A stretch of DNA of 64,000 bases from Cytophagales bacterium (GCA_022360055.1 JAKSDO010000278.1:1-64000), one strand, 5' to 3'; counted from the first letter of the stretch, positions 17,652-28,105 are shown. Made by a program: numbers and translations. Notes: generated from the sequence alone by a model not told the origin.

Positions 17652-19226
17652 ATGAAACTGATCAATTACATTTTTCTGTTTGCAATTGTGACACAACTGG
17701 GCGCATGTGGAGGGAGATCCGGTGATTCGGGAGATCCGAAGAGGCCGAACATTCTATTTGCAATTTCCGATGACCAAAGTTATCCCTATGCCTCGGTATA
17801 CGGTACGAAGGGAATAAACACACCGGCATTTGACCGGGTTGCAAATTCCGGAATTCTGTTTCATAATGCTTTTGTCGCCGCCCCTCAATGCAGCCCGTCG
17901 AGGGCAGCGATCCTGACCGGTAAAAATATCTGGCAGCTTGAAGAAGCCGGAACGCATGCAAGCAATTTCCCAAAGAAATTTCCCGTTTTTACCGACATAC
18001 TTGAAGCTAACGGTTATCAATTGGGATATACCGGAAAACCCTGGGCACCGGGCAACTGGCAAATAACCGGGTGGAAAAGAAACCCGGTCGGGCCCGGTTA
18101 CAACGAATTATTGCTTGATCATGTTCCTTCGTCCGGGATTAATCGCAGGGATTATTTCGGGAATTTCAGCGTGTTCCTGGATAGCATGGACGCCTCAAAG
18201 CCCTTCTTCTTCTGGTATGGATGTCATGAGCCTCATAGATCGTATGAATATGCATCCGGCGCCCGCTCCGGAAAATTGATGAATGATGTGGAATTGCCTT
18301 CTTTCCTTCCGGACGACTCGATCACCAGAAACGATGTGATGGATTATGTTTTCGAGATCGAGTATTTCGACAGCCATCTGCAAAAGATGATTGATTTACT
18401 CGAAGAAAAAGGTCTGCTTGAAAATACGATGATCGTTGTTACGGCCGACAATGGTATGCCCTTTCCGTATGCCAAGGCCAATCTGCAGGAATATGGTACG
18501 CACGTCCCCCTGGCGATTTCCTGGCCGGGCGGGATTAAGAAAAACGGGCGAACCAATGCGCTTGTAAGTATGATAGATCTTGCCCCGACATTTCTTGAGG
18601 TTGCGGGAGAGGAAGAGGTTCCCGAAATGAGCGGTCGGAGCATGGTTCGGCTATTTTTAAATCATTCGAATGAAAGCGATGCATTCCGCGATTTTGTGTT
18701 GACGGGCAGAGAACGGCATACGCATGCCCGACCGGATAATCTGGGTTATCCCGCCAGAGCAATTCGCACAGGTGATTTTCTTTATGTGAAAAACTACAAA
18801 CCGGACCTTTGGCCGGCCGGAGATCCTGTATCCGAGACGGATGAGCATGGAGCACAAGCGCATTCGGAAGGGTTTAAAAACCTGTTCCCGGGATATCATG
18901 ATATTGATGGTTCTCCTTCAAAGACATTTATGATGGAGCATTCCGATAGGTACGCCGAATTATTTGCCAATGCCTTTTCCAGGAGGCCGGGAGAACAATT
19001 GTACGATATACGCGAGGATCCGGCATGTGTGTACGATCTTTCCGGAGATCCGGAATACAGCGAAACCCTGAAACAACTGAGAGGGCAACTCGATAAGCTT
19101 CTGGAAGAGCAGGGAGACCCGAGAATGCGGGGGAGTGATATATTTGATAGCTATCCCAGGTATTCGCCCATGAGAGATTTTGAAGGCTTCAATAAAAGAG
19201 GGGCCTATAATCCCGAATATCAGTAG
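17652..19226 (+). CDS. Lipoprotein sulfatase (S1 family, S1_8-like)
   Basis: 524 aa, with a signal peptide and lipobox QLGAC (Cys19). Asp40-Asp41 (ISDDQSYPY) are metal ligands, and the formylglycine motif is CSPSR at Cys80 within APQCSPSRAAILTGKNIWQL. That pattern and the LGYTGKPWAPGNW segment resemble heparan N-sulfatase-like S1_8 enzymes. TADNGMPFPYAKANLQEYGT holds the second metal-binding region. It follows the Tat mini-protein by 6 nt. It probably removes sulfate from oligosaccharides handled by the neighbouring GH28 and GH78 enzymes. Confidence 0.92.
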   Translation: MKLINYIFLFAIVTQLGACGGRSGDSGDPKRPNILFAISDDQSYPYASVYGTKGINTPAFDRVANSGILFHNAFVAAPQCSPSRAAILTGKNIWQLEEAGTHASNFPKKFPVFTDILEANGYQLGYTGKPWAPGNWQITGWKRNPVGPGYNELLLDHVPSSGINRRDYFGNFSVFLDSMDASKPFFFWYGCHEPHRSYEYASGARSGKLMNDVELPSFLPDDSITRNDVMDYVFEIEYFDSHLQKMIDLLEEKGLLENTMIVVTADNGMPFPYAKANLQEYGTHVPLAISWPGGIKKNGRTNALVSMIDLAPTFLEVAGEEEVPEMSGRSMVRLFLNHSNESDAFRDFVLTGRERHTHARPDNLGYPARAIRTGDFLYVKNYKPDLWPAGDPVSETDEHGAQAHSEGFKNLFPGYHDIDGSPSKTFMMEHSDRYAELFANAFSRRPGEQLYDIREDPACVYDLSGDPEYSETLKQLRGQLDKLLEEQGDPRMRGSDIFDSYPRYSPMRDFEGFNKRGAYNPEYQ

Positions 19227-19435
19227 GTGACGGTTATCCGGGACCTTGGCCTTCTATTTTTTTTGGTTTCAGGGCCTGGTGCGCTTTTTTGCAAACTATC
19301 GCTTAATATCAATTTTGATTTTGGGGAGTAATATTCAATTTTTAAATTGAAATGAATAATAAGTTGCAATCGGAGCGGCACAAGCAGGAACGGTAGATTT
19401 AAAAATAGTTGGAACCGGTAACGCTACATGAAACC

Positions 19436-20659
19436 ATGAAACAGAAATATTTTTTTCTTTGCCTTTTCTTCGGATTAATTACTGCGGAAAGCTGCCGGAA
19501 CAAAAAGGAGAACAAACAAATCGAGCCGGTATCCCGGGAAATAACATTCGACTCATTGATGATTTCCAATGAAGCGAACCAATGGTTTGCGCGGGCGCTT
19601 TCCGATTTGAACGGAGATGGCCTGCTGGATGTAGCCTTTATAAATGAGGCAGGTTTGGGTGGGGCGCTCGGCGTGATGATCGGTAGTCTGCAGGATAACT
19701 GGGAAATTGATTGGATTGCTGAATTGGCCCCAAATGGCGGTACTTTTTCCTGTGGTGACATCGAGGTCGGAGATATTGATGGAGATGGAAAAACGGATAT
19801 CCTTGCCCCTCAAAATAATGGTGAGTGGACCGACAAACCCAAGGAACAAACCTTTTACTGGTATTCTTACCCTGAGAAAAAACCTCATTACATAGGTAAA
19901 ACCGACCAATATATCAAGGATGTGGATCTGGCGGACTTAAATAATGATGGCAGGCCGGACCTTGTCGGAATTTCTTTTGACGGGAGTTACATGATCATCT
20001 TTGAGCAGATAACTCCAGACAAATGGAGGACAGCCCGGCTTTTGGAAGCGCCGAACATCCATGAAGGCATGGACGTGGGCGATATTGACGGGGACGGCTT
20101 TATCGATATTACGGCAAACGGATACTGGGCGAGAAATCCAAATGGTAATATGGACGGAGCTTGGAAATTGCAGTCAATTGATTCTGTCTGGCACAATCAA
20201 TCCGGCGATTGGTCGCGCAATGCCACGAAGCATTTTTGCGCTGATCTTGATAAAGACGGCAGGTCGGAGGTCTTCATTTCGCATTCGGAAAGGGCGGGAT
20301 ATCCGGTGGCCTATTATAAATTAATTGACGCTGGGGAAAATTTATGGGAAAAGTATGTCGTCCTGAATGAGTTACCCGCGGCGCATACCTTACAAGTAGG
20401 CGATATGAATAATGATGGCTATCTCGACGTCGTCACCGGGGTCAACCGCAACAGAGCGGTAAATATCGACGTGTCCGCCTGGCCGCTAATCATTATGTTC
20501 GCTCATGAATCGGGTCAATGGATTAAGAATGTCGTAGACATGAACAGCATTTATAACGGTCACATCGGCGATTTTGAAGGTGATGGCGACCTGGACATAT
20601 TCAGACTTACAAGTCATAATGCCAGCAAATATGAATTATTGATCAACCAATTGAACTGA
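19436..20659 (+). CDS. FG-GAP/VCBS-repeat lipoprotein
   Basis: 407 aa from the ATG at 19436; a TTG at 19409 is a less likely start. The signal peptide ends at a Cys (ITAESC), a weak lipobox. The body has seven calcium-binding FG-GAP-type loops: DLNGDGLLD, DIDGDGKTD, DLNNDGRPD, DIDGDGFID, DLDKDGRSE, DMNNDGYLD and DFEGDGDLD, spaced at ~45-70 residues as in a seven-bladed propeller. No enzymatic motif is seen. Such proteins may bind glycans or stabilise surface complexes, but no function is proven for this one. It is the last gene before the sigma-factor locus. Confidence 0.85.
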   Translation: MKQKYFFLCLFFGLITAESCRNKKENKQIEPVSREITFDSLMISNEANQWFARALSDLNGDGLLDVAFINEAGLGGALGVMIGSLQDNWEIDWIAELAPNGGTFSCGDIEVGDIDGDGKTDILAPQNNGEWTDKPKEQTFYWYSYPEKKPHYIGKTDQYIKDVDLADLNNDGRPDLVGISFDGSYMIIFEQITPDKWRTARLLEAPNIHEGMDVGDIDGDGFIDITANGYWARNPNGNMDGAWKLQSIDSVWHNQSGDWSRNATKHFCADLDKDGRSEVFISHSERAGYPVAYYKLIDAGENLWEKYVVLNELPAAHTLQVGDMNNDGYLDVVTGVNRNRAVNIDVSAWPLIIMFAHESGQWIKNVVDMNSIYNGHIGDFEGDGDLDIFRLTSHNASKYELLINQLN

Positions 20660-20713
20660 ATTATGCCCTCATTACGATCCTGAAGCCGGCATGAAACGTT
20701 TTAGTTTAATGCG

Positions 20714-20890
20714 ATGAAAGCAAGCATAATTGGAACTGTAAACCGGAATAAAGCGAACCTTATCGGATGGTTGACGGAACGCCATCCGATAAAAAAAGGT
20801 TTCAAAAAATTGCGTGTATTCCGGATATCAAAAAAAGCAATTGATCCCCTTCTGAAATTTTGCATCCTGCAGGATCTGGACCTCGGTTAA
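20714..20890 (+). CDS. Doubtful 58-aa basic ORF
   Basis: An ATG at 20714 opens a 58-codon frame ending in TAA at 20888-20890. The product is basic and hydrophobic (MKASIIGTVNRNKANLIGWL at the start, Lys-rich in the middle). It spans a strong inverted repeat (20760-20770 with 20782-20792). No homology is recognised, and it could be chance coding in an otherwise empty 340-base gap. Confidence 0.2.
   Translation: MKASIIGTVNRNKANLIGWLTERHPIKKGFKKLRVFRISKKAIDPLLKFCILQDLDLG
20760..20792. repeat. Perfect 11-bp inverted repeat
   Basis: TTATCGGATGG (20760-20770) is the exact reverse complement of CCATCCGATAA (20782-20792), with an 11-nt loop. It is followed by an A-run rather than a T-run on the plus strand, and no T-run follows it on the minus strand, so it is not a canonical terminator. 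It lies between the FG-GAP gene and the sigma-factor gene. It could be an RNA element or protein site. Confidence 0.6.
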
Positions 20891-21000
20891 TCATCTCAAT
20901 ACACGTATTCCGGATCGGGCAAGATTCCGGACTGATTTAAATTTTTCCTAACTTAGCTCCGCAATGAATAATTCGATATCGACGAATCAAACTTTAAGCA

Positions 21001-21627
21001 ATGGTCAATGCCAAGTACGTTCACGAATTGATTTCCAGGATTACGGACCGAGATGAACTGGCTTTTAATGAGTTTTTTGACATTTATTATGCAAAACTTA
21101 TTCAAATTGCGCTCGCGTTTGTTCCCGGCATTGTTGCCGCCCAGGAAATTGTTTCTGACGTTTTTTACAAAATCCTGAAAAACCCCGGCAATCTTGATCA
21201 AGTGAAAAATTTTGACAATTATATTTTTTTGACGGTCAGAAATCAGGCTTTCTCGTACCTTAAGAGAAATAAACGTCGATTAACTGCAGATTCGATCGAG
21301 CAAAAAGAAGATTACATAATTCCGGATACTAAAAATCCGGAAAACTCCATGATCTCCGACGAACTGTTTATGTTGGTTGATAAAACCGTTCAAAAGTTCC
21401 CGCCAAAGCGAAAGACCGTTTTCATGTTGGTAAAGGAGGAAGGTTTGAAATATCGTGAGGTGGCCGAGATTTTGAATATTTCGATTAAGACAGTGGAAGT
21501 GCAGATGTCTTTGGCCTTAAAAACATTGCGAAGCGCTGTTGGAGATTACCTGGAATCAAAGGATGTAAAGATACGGCGGTTCGGAAAAGGCGGCTTCCGT
21601 AATTTTTTACTTTCACTTTTTTTATAG
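21001..21627 (+). CDS. ECF sigma factor (FecI/RpoE type) of PUL 1
   Basis: 208 aa. Region 2 is around DELAFNEFFDIYYAKLIQIA to DVFYKILKNP, and region 4 is around LKYREVAEILNISIKTVEVQ, a typical helix-turn-helix. This is the Bacteroidota sigma-70 family that pairs with FecR anti-sigma factors. A basic C-terminal extension (KIRRFGKGGFRN) follows the HTH. It stands 62 nt before the FecR-like gene and should direct transcription of the downstream SusC/SusD genes when the glycan is sensed by the STN domain of SusC. Confidence 0.93.
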   Translation: MVNAKYVHELISRITDRDELAFNEFFDIYYAKLIQIALAFVPGIVAAQEIVSDVFYKILKNPGNLDQVKNFDNYIFLTVRNQAFSYLKRNKRRLTADSIEQKEDYIIPDTKNPENSMISDELFMLVDKTVQKFPPKRKTVFMLVKEEGLKYREVAEILNISIKTVEVQMSLALKTLRSAVGDYLESKDVKIRRFGKGGFRNFLLSLFL

Positions 21628-21689
21628 TCATCTATAGGGTAAAAGATTTTACCGAAGTCTTTATACCAAACATCCAGGAAATCCTTGAA

Positions 21690-22700
21690 ATGAGAACGGA
21701 CATCGATAAGTTAATTGCCGGCTATTTAAGAAAAGATCTTTCGGAGCAAGATCGACAAAAGATTTCCTTCTGGCTGGAACAAAACCCGTTGAATAAGGAT
21801 CAGTTAGAAGCTCTTTCGAAGATTTGGGAAACCCCGCTGGACTATTCTGCCATCATAAATGCACAGGAAGAACGGCAGAAAATCCGGAATAGGTTATACC
21901 ATGATCCCGGTAAATTGATATTGAAACGCGCGGGCTCCGCTTTTGCAGTTAAAAAGGTTCTTCGCTACGCTGCCGCAATTGTTTTCTTTATAGGCCTGGG
22001 GTATGTTTTTTGGCTAAATCGTGTTGAAAGCGATGAAAACGAACCGATTGTCCAAATTGTGGAAAGAAGGAATCCCCTTGGACAGAAATCGAGGATTCAA
22101 TTACCCGACGGCTCGAAGGTGTGGCTGAATGCGGACAGCAAGCTGTCCTATACCACGGATTTTAACCGGCGTGTGCGAAAAGTTAGCCTTGAGGGTGAAG
22201 CTTATTTTGAGGTTGCGAAAAGCCATAATACCCCCTTTGAAGTGTATACAAATGACCTGGTCATAACTGCGCTCGGCACTTCTTTCAATGTGCATGCCTT
22301 TTCGCCGGAAAGCGAAAAGGTTGCTTTAAACACCGGAAAGGTAAAAATCGAATGCATTGACGATTCGGATAGCTGCCCGCCCAGTTACCTGAATCCCGGC
22401 GATTTGGCGCTATACGATAACTCCTCCGGTAAAATAAGCATGTCGGAATATCTGGGACTGGACCCGTTTGGATGGAAAGACGGAAGGATCGTATTTCATC
22501 ACGCCACATTCGATGAGGTGCTGGTCGTGCTGGAAAGGTGGTTCAATGTCGATTTTGAAGTAGAAGGTGCGTTAAGGCAGGAATGGAACTATTCTACAAC
22601 ATTTGAAAACGAAACCCTCGAAAATATCCTTATGAGTTTGCAATTCTCTGAAAAAATTGAATATGAGATAACGGATTCCGTGATAAAGATCAAATTATAA
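21690..22700 (+). CDS. FecR-like anti-sigma factor of PUL 1
   Basis: 336 aa. The cytoplasmic N-terminal part (residues 1-85) binds the sigma factor, a single membrane helix (VLRYAAAIVFFIGLGYVFWL) follows, then the periplasmic FecR domain with LPDGSKVWLNADSKLSY and VSLEGEAYFEVAKSHNTPF, and a C-terminal DUF4974 domain (FDEVLVVLERWFNVDFEVEG). It relays a signal from the STN domain of the adjacent SusC to the sigma factor. Confidence 0.93.
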   Translation: MRTDIDKLIAGYLRKDLSEQDRQKISFWLEQNPLNKDQLEALSKIWETPLDYSAIINAQEERQKIRNRLYHDPGKLILKRAGSAFAVKKVLRYAAAIVFFIGLGYVFWLNRVESDENEPIVQIVERRNPLGQKSRIQLPDGSKVWLNADSKLSYTTDFNRRVRKVSLEGEAYFEVAKSHNTPFEVYTNDLVITALGTSFNVHAFSPESEKVALNTGKVKIECIDDSDSCPPSYLNPGDLALYDNSSGKISMSEYLGLDPFGWKDGRIVFHHATFDEVLVVLERWFNVDFEVEGALRQEWNYSTTFENETLENILMSLQFSEKIEYEITDSVIKIKL

Positions 22701-22732
22701 CTCATGAAAAACAGCTACGATACTTCCTGAAA

Positions 22733-22762
22733 AAAACGGCAATGCTCACGCATTACCGTTTT
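22733..22762 (+). terminator. Hairpin between FecR and SusC genes of PUL 1
   Basis: AAAACGG (22733-22739) pairs with CCGTTTT (22756-22762) and AATGC with GCATT inside, with one C-A mismatch and a TCAC loop. The 3' arm ends in TTTTC. It looks like a terminator or attenuator that separates the regulatory genes from susC. A hairpin occupies the same position in PUL 2. Confidence 0.55.
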
Positions 22763-22818
22763 CATTTCCTTCTGTTACGAGCAGAAGAAATTATTATTAA
22801 TTAAAAACAATTAAAGTT

Positions 22819-25800
22819 ATGAAAAAAACACTAACGAAAACTATTATTATGACATTTCGTGGGTTGGTATATGGCGTAGCGGTTCAGGTTTTTTTTCTGA
22901 GCCTGTTGCTCGCCAAAGGTTCCGAGGCGCAAATGATAGAAAGTGTCAGAGATGTCAAAATTTCACTCGATCTTGAGAATGCCAGTTTGAAGGAGTGCTT
23001 TCATGAGATTGAGAAGAAAACCAACTACAAATTCTCCTACGATCATTTCCTCATTGAAAGCAATGTCAAAATCAGTTTTACTTCGAGGAAAAAGCCTGTT
23101 TCCGAAGTTTTGATGGAGATATCCAAAAAGGCCGATTTAAAATTCAGGCAGATCAACAACAACATTAACGTCCAGAAAATAGACGCCGAAAATGACACGG
23201 GCGCTTCGGTGGTTGAAGTTACAATTCAGGGCATTGCCATTACGGGCAAAGTCACCGCCTCCGAAGATAACGAGGGACTTCCCGGTGTAAATGTGATCGT
23301 AAAAGGGACTTCTCAGGGTACGGTCACCGATGTTGAAGGTAATTATTCCCTGGAAGTGCCGGACGAAAATTCCATTTTGGTGTTTAGTTCAGTTGGGTAT
23401 GTTTTGGAAGAAGTGCTGGTAGGAACCCAGACAGTTATAAATTTTGCAATGAGCCTGGATATTACGGCACTTGAGGAAATTGTAGTTGTCGGGTATGGAA
23501 CACAAAAGAAAGCGCATGTTACCGGAGCGGCGACATCTGTCGAAATGGAAGAGGTACTGGCAAACAGGCCAATTACCAATCCGATACTAGCTTTGCAAGG
23601 AGCAGTTCCCGGGTTGCAGATCACTACCAGCTCAGGACAACCCGGAGATAGAGGTTTAGATATCAATATTCGCGGTACTACATCAATCAACGGCGGTGGC
23701 CCGTTAATCCTGATGGACAACGTTCCCGTAACCGCTGAAGATATAAATCCCCAGGATGTCGAGTCCGTATCTGTATTGAAGGATGCAGCAGCTTCCTCTA
23801 TTTATGGGGCAAGAGCGGCATTCGGAGTGATATTGATCACAACAAAAAGTGGTAGTAAAGGGCAACCTATAAAATTTAACTATTCCAATACTTTTAGTTT
23901 TCACGAGCCGGAAGATATTCCCAGAAAGGCGACAACCTATGAGTTTATTACAGCACTTGACAGTTGGGGCACGAATCCGTTCTGGACCGGGCAGGATATA
24001 CCTACATGGTTGGGATTTCTTGATGAGTATCGGGCAGATCCATCCACCTATCCCGAAGGTTACGCGATGCACGATGGTTTGAGGTATCCGCTCACAGAGA
24101 CAAATCTTATCGGAGAATGGCTTGATGATCCTGGGTTCACACAAATTCACAATTTCAATTTCAATGGTGGAAGTGATAGAGTAACATACCGTGTTTCTGC
24201 AGGGTACAGCAATGAAGATGGGATTATTATTACTAGAAACGATAGCTATGTAAAGTATAATATTAATAGCTCCTTAAATGTTGATTTGACTCCCAAACTC
24301 AAATCTACGACCAATGTCTTGTATATTAATAGTAACCGGAAGAGGCCGTTGGGAAGTTATAGTAATGCCATAACATTCAATACATATACTCCGGCAAGCG
24401 GGAATCATGTATTTGACGATGGCACGGAGGTTCCATATGATACACCGGCAAATAGGGAACAATTAAAGGAACCGACCAGAAATTATCAGGACAATATCCG
24501 TTTCTTTCAAAAGTTAGATTACAACATAATTCAAGGCCTTAATATTGCAGGTGAATATACCTTTGAAAAAAGAAATCTGGATCAGGTGAGCAGTGATAAT
24601 CAGATTTTAACTGTAAATCCGGAACGTTTTGTACTTAATGCTGTGAATCCTGTCAACACGTTCTATAGAAAATCCAATCAGAAGATTACTTATAATGCCT
24701 TCAACCTGTATATCAAATATCAAAAAAGTTTTAATCAACATAATTTTGGGATAATGGCGGGCTTAAATAGGGAAAACAGTGCGTCTGAATCCTTTTGGGT
24801 GAGACAAACAAATTTGATTAATGTCGATCTTCCATCGCTGGCAACTGCTACCGGAACCTTAACCGCTAATGAAAGTTTTTATGAATGGGCTGTTATGGGA
24901 TACTTTGGCCGACTCAATTACAATTTCAGGGAAAAATATTTTTTGGAAGCAAATGGCAGATATGACGGATCATCCAGGTTTAAGGAGGGTGACAGATTTG
25001 GTTTTTTTCCTTCGGTATCTGCAGGATGGCGGATAGGAAGAGAGGCATTTATGGAACCCCTCAGTGTTGTTTCAGATCTTAAATTACGGGCATCCTGGGG
25101 TGAGGTAGGAAATCAAATCGTTAAAGATGGAAACAATCAAAACTATTACCCTGCTATTCCGGGAATGTCTTCCTACAATGCAAGCTGGCTGAACGAGAAT
25201 GCAGGAATTCCATATGTAACCCTCGGTATGCCTGAATTGATTAGTACGGGTTTTACATGGGAGACCATTGAGACCTTAAATTTTGGACTTGATCTGGAAT
25301 TGTTTGAAAGCAAGCTTTCGACTTCCTTTGATGTATTCAGAAGAAACACAAAGGGGATGATTATTCCGGGCGCTGAGCTACCTGCTGTTTTAGGTGCCGA
25401 TGCTCCGACAGAAAATGCGGCGGATCTTAGGGTAAAAGGATGGGAATTGGAAATGTCATGGAACGATAGAATTGGTGACTTCTCCTATAACCTGGGATTC
25501 ACATTGTCTGATAACTATGGTGAAATTACAAAATTTGATAATCCTGCCGGATTGTTGAGCCAACACTATGTCGGAAAAAGGATGGGAGAAATCTGGGGAT
25601 ATACTACGGATGGTTATTATGTAACCGATGATTTTGAAGAGGGGACACTGGATGATAACCTCATGAATGGAACACTTAAAGAAGGAATACCTGCATGGGA
25701 GGGACGAAATCAGAATCCCGGGGATATCAAGTATGTTGACAGGAACGGTGATGGTATTATCAATGATGGTAATAATACGCTGGAAGATCCCGGGGATAGA

Positions 25801-26310
25801 ACTATTATCGGAAACAATACACGACGATACCAATATGGTTTATTTGGGAATGCCTCCTGGAAAAACTTTGATTTATCATTCTTATTAAATGGTATAGGTA
25901 AGCGAGATATTTATCAGAACAATAATGTACGGTTTCCGTACAGGACGGAATTTGAGGTCGTCTATTCGTCACAACTGGATTATTGGACACCGGAAAATAC
26001 AGATGCCTACTTCCCGAGAAACTATCCGCTGGGTGCGGTTAATTACGGAATTAATCGGCAGACACAAACAAAGTACATGTTGAACGGAGCATATATGAGA
26101 ATAAAAAATATCACGCTCGGATATATGCTACCACAGAATTTCTCTGAAAAGATAAGGATACAGGCACTTCGTGTCTTTGTCGCAGGAGAAAATATTCTGG
26201 ATTTCAATGATTATCCCGAAGGGATAAATACGGAGCTATCCAATAAGGCCAACGGAGCGACCTATCCTTATATGAAGAGTTATTCCGTTGGTTTGAACTT
26301 AACATTCTAA
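22819..26310 (+). CDS. SusC-like TonB-dependent outer-membrane transporter with STN domain (PUL 1)
   Basis: 1163 aa. The signal peptide ends near KGSEAQM. The STN (secretin/TonB N-terminal) domain at ~45-110 implies signalling through the FecR partner. A carboxypeptidase-regulatory-like domain follows (ITGKVTASEDNEGLPGVNVI), then the TonB-box/plug start (LEEIVVVGYGTQKK), plug and 22-strand barrel ending in VGLNLTF. It imports oligosaccharides with its SusD lid, whose gene begins 10 nt downstream. A 100-residue N-terminal cassette is nearly identical to that of the second SusC. Confidence 0.96.
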   Translation: MKKTLTKTIIMTFRGLVYGVAVQVFFLSLLLAKGSEAQMIESVRDVKISLDLENASLKECFHEIEKKTNYKFSYDHFLIESNVKISFTSRKKPVSEVLMEISKKADLKFRQINNNINVQKIDAENDTGASVVEVTIQGIAITGKVTASEDNEGLPGVNVIVKGTSQGTVTDVEGNYSLEVPDENSILVFSSVGYVLEEVLVGTQTVINFAMSLDITALEEIVVVGYGTQKKAHVTGAATSVEMEEVLANRPITNPILALQGAVPGLQITTSSGQPGDRGLDINIRGTTSINGGGPLILMDNVPVTAEDINPQDVESVSVLKDAAASSIYGARAAFGVILITTKSGSKGQPIKFNYSNTFSFHEPEDIPRKATTYEFITALDSWGTNPFWTGQDIPTWLGFLDEYRADPSTYPEGYAMHDGLRYPLTETNLIGEWLDDPGFTQIHNFNFNGGSDRVTYRVSAGYSNEDGIIITRNDSYVKYNINSSLNVDLTPKLKSTTNVLYINSNRKRPLGSYSNAITFNTYTPASGNHVFDDGTEVPYDTPANREQLKEPTRNYQDNIRFFQKLDYNIIQGLNIAGEYTFEKRNLDQVSSDNQILTVNPERFVLNAVNPVNTFYRKSNQKITYNAFNLYIKYQKSFNQHNFGIMAGLNRENSASESFWVRQTNLINVDLPSLATATGTLTANESFYEWAVMGYFGRLNYNFREKYFLEANGRYDGSSRFKEGDRFGFFPSVSAGWRIGREAFMEPLSVVSDLKLRASWGEVGNQIVKDGNNQNYYPAIPGMSSYNASWLNENAGIPYVTLGMPELISTGFTWETIETLNFGLDLELFESKLSTSFDVFRRNTKGMIIPGAELPAVLGADAPTENAADLRVKGWELEMSWNDRIGDFSYNLGFTLSDNYGEITKFDNPAGLLSQHYVGKRMGEIWGYTTDGYYVTDDFEEGTLDDNLMNGTLKEGIPAWEGRNQNPGDIKYVDRNGDGIINDGNNTLEDPGDRTIIGNNTRRYQYGLFGNASWKNFDLSFLLNGIGKRDIYQNNNVRFPYRTEFEVVYSSQLDYWTPENTDAYFPRNYPLGAVNYGINRQTQTKYMLNGAYMRIKNITLGYMLPQNFSEKIRIQALRVFVAGENILDFNDYPEGINTELSNKANGATYPYMKSYSVGLNLTF

Positions 26311-26320
26311 TCGAAAGGAC

Positions 26321-28105
26321 ATGAAAAAAATATATATAGTAATAACGGCAGCATTACTTCTTATGTTCAGTGGGTGTAATGAAGATTATTTGGAAAAACT
26401 TCCAAAAGATCAGCTCACAGAAGCAACAACTTTTACCACCAACGCAAATTTTGAGACATTTGCGTGGGGTTTTTACAATACCTTCCCCGGATATTGGAAT
26501 CTTACACCGATTAATAGGGAGAGAGGGAGTGACCTTATGATAAATAACAGCGGAACACAGGGCGACCCGCTCTTATGGCAATTGAAAATTGTACCTTCTT
26601 CTTCAAGTACCTGGACGGATGCTTATGTCAATATAAGACGTGCAAATCTCATGCTGGATAATATTGACGGTAGCTTGTTAAGCGATGAGGATAAAGATCA
26701 TTGGAGGTCTGTCGGTTATTTTTTCAGAGCCTATGAATATGTTGAACTTATAGCTGCTTACGGAGCAGTGCCGTGGATCGACAGGGTTTTGACGGAAGTT
26801 GATGAAGAAATATTGTATGGCCCAAGAACGTCCAGGGATGAGGTAGCGCAAAATGTGTTGAATGATTTGTTATGGGCAGAAGAGCATATCAATCCTGATG
26901 GAAATGGCCCAAATACCATCAATACCGATGTTGTACGGGCATTAATTTCCCGGTTTGGATTGTATGAAGGCACTTGGCGTAAATACCATAATTTGGGTAG
27001 TGAGACCACTTATTTACAGGCGAGCGCAGATGCGAGCGCCAAACTAATTGCTGCTCATCCTACATTACATCCGAACTACGATATGGTATTTAATAGTGAA
27101 TCGCTTGCCGGCGTTAAAGGTATTTTGTTATATAAAGCGTATGAATTTGGGATATTAAACGGTCGTTGGTCACATTATAACAGAAGTTCTATTGGGCATG
27201 AAGATCTCACAAAAAAAGCGGTTGATCAATATCTGTGCACCGATGGGCAAACGATTCATACCAGTCCGCTGTTTGATGGAGAGAAAAATGCATATGATGA
27301 ATTCAGAAATCGAGATCACAGATTGTATTTCAATACCCCTCCGCCTTTTAGAGTAGATACAGGAGGAAAAAATCAGCTCACATGGGAATACGATGCGGAT
27401 CCTAAGCACCGAGAATATATTGATTTGATGGAAACGCTTTCCGATGATACGCATAAAACATTGCCAACCATGAATTGGAGAGGCCTGATTGTACGTACAT
27501 CACCTCATTTCAGAAACTTCAACGAAGGTCATGGATATAATGTGACGTACTCGGGCTACGCATTTTACAAATACTATAACAAAATCAGCCGGTTGCAAAA
27601 TCGTGATTCACATGATGCTCCAGTTTTTAGAATGGGTGAAGTGTTGCTCAACTATGCAGAAGTAATGTATGAGTTGGGACAATTTAATCAGGAGGTTGCT
27701 GATTTGACCATAAACAAACTTCGTGCAAGAGGAAATGTAGCGCCTTTGGAGCTTGCAAATATTCCGGACGATCCCACGCGTGATGCAGACATTAGTCCTG
27801 CATTGTGGGAGATTAGAAGAGAGCGCGGCGTGGAGTTTTTGGCCGAGGGATTAGGAAGGGTATTTGATATAAAGAGATGGAAGAAACTTGTTGAATACGG
27901 TGGCGAAGAGAAACTGGGACGATGGGTTGTAAATGCTGATTACAATAACAAGCTTCCAGTTCAGGGAGGGGCTGATGAAGGGTATGTTTCACCATGGGGA
28001 GTGCCTCCCGGAGTACCGGAATATTATTACCTTGAACCCATACCGTCTGATCAAATCGTATTAAATCCTCAATTGGAACAGAATCCTGGCTGGGATCAGC
28101 TTTAG
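26321..28105 (+). CDS. SusD-like glycan-binding lipoprotein (PUL 1)
   Basis: 594 aa, with a lipobox (LMFSGC, Cys19) and the family start NEDYLEKLPKDQLTEATTF. TPR-like helices carry RVYE-type signatures (GYFFRAYEYVELIAAYGAVP), and the C-terminal region has EIRRERGVEFLAEGLGRVFD, the RagB/SusD signature, ending in LNPQLEQNPGW. It forms the extracellular lid of the SusC transporter encoded 10 nt upstream. Confidence 0.96.
   Translation: MKKIYIVITAALLLMFSGCNEDYLEKLPKDQLTEATTFTTNANFETFAWGFYNTFPGYWNLTPINRERGSDLMINNSGTQGDPLLWQLKIVPSSSSTWTDAYVNIRRANLMLDNIDGSLLSDEDKDHWRSVGYFFRAYEYVELIAAYGAVPWIDRVLTEVDEEILYGPRTSRDEVAQNVLNDLLWAEEHINPDGNGPNTINTDVVRALISRFGLYEGTWRKYHNLGSETTYLQASADASAKLIAAHPTLHPNYDMVFNSESLAGVKGILLYKAYEFGILNGRWSHYNRSSIGHEDLTKKAVDQYLCTDGQTIHTSPLFDGEKNAYDEFRNRDHRLYFNTPPPFRVDTGGKNQLTWEYDADPKHREYIDLMETLSDDTHKTLPTMNWRGLIVRTSPHFRNFNEGHGYNVTYSGYAFYKYYNKISRLQNRDSHDAPVFRMGEVLLNYAEVMYELGQFNQEVADLTINKLRARGNVAPLELANIPDDPTRDADISPALWEIRRERGVEFLAEGLGRVFDIKRWKKLVEYGGEEKLGRWVVNADYNNKLPVQGGADEGYVSPWGVPPGVPEYYYLEPIPSDQIVLNPQLEQNPGWDQL

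Noticed and set aside
19436-20659. Repeated D-x-D-x-D-G DNA words as a CRISPR or tandem-repeat array
   Set aside because: The repeats are protein-level FG-GAP loops at variable spacing. At the DNA level they are not identical.
20760-20792. 11-bp inverted repeat as an intrinsic terminator
   Set aside because: It is followed by A residues on the plus strand and by no T-run on the minus strand, so it lacks the poly-U tail of a terminator.
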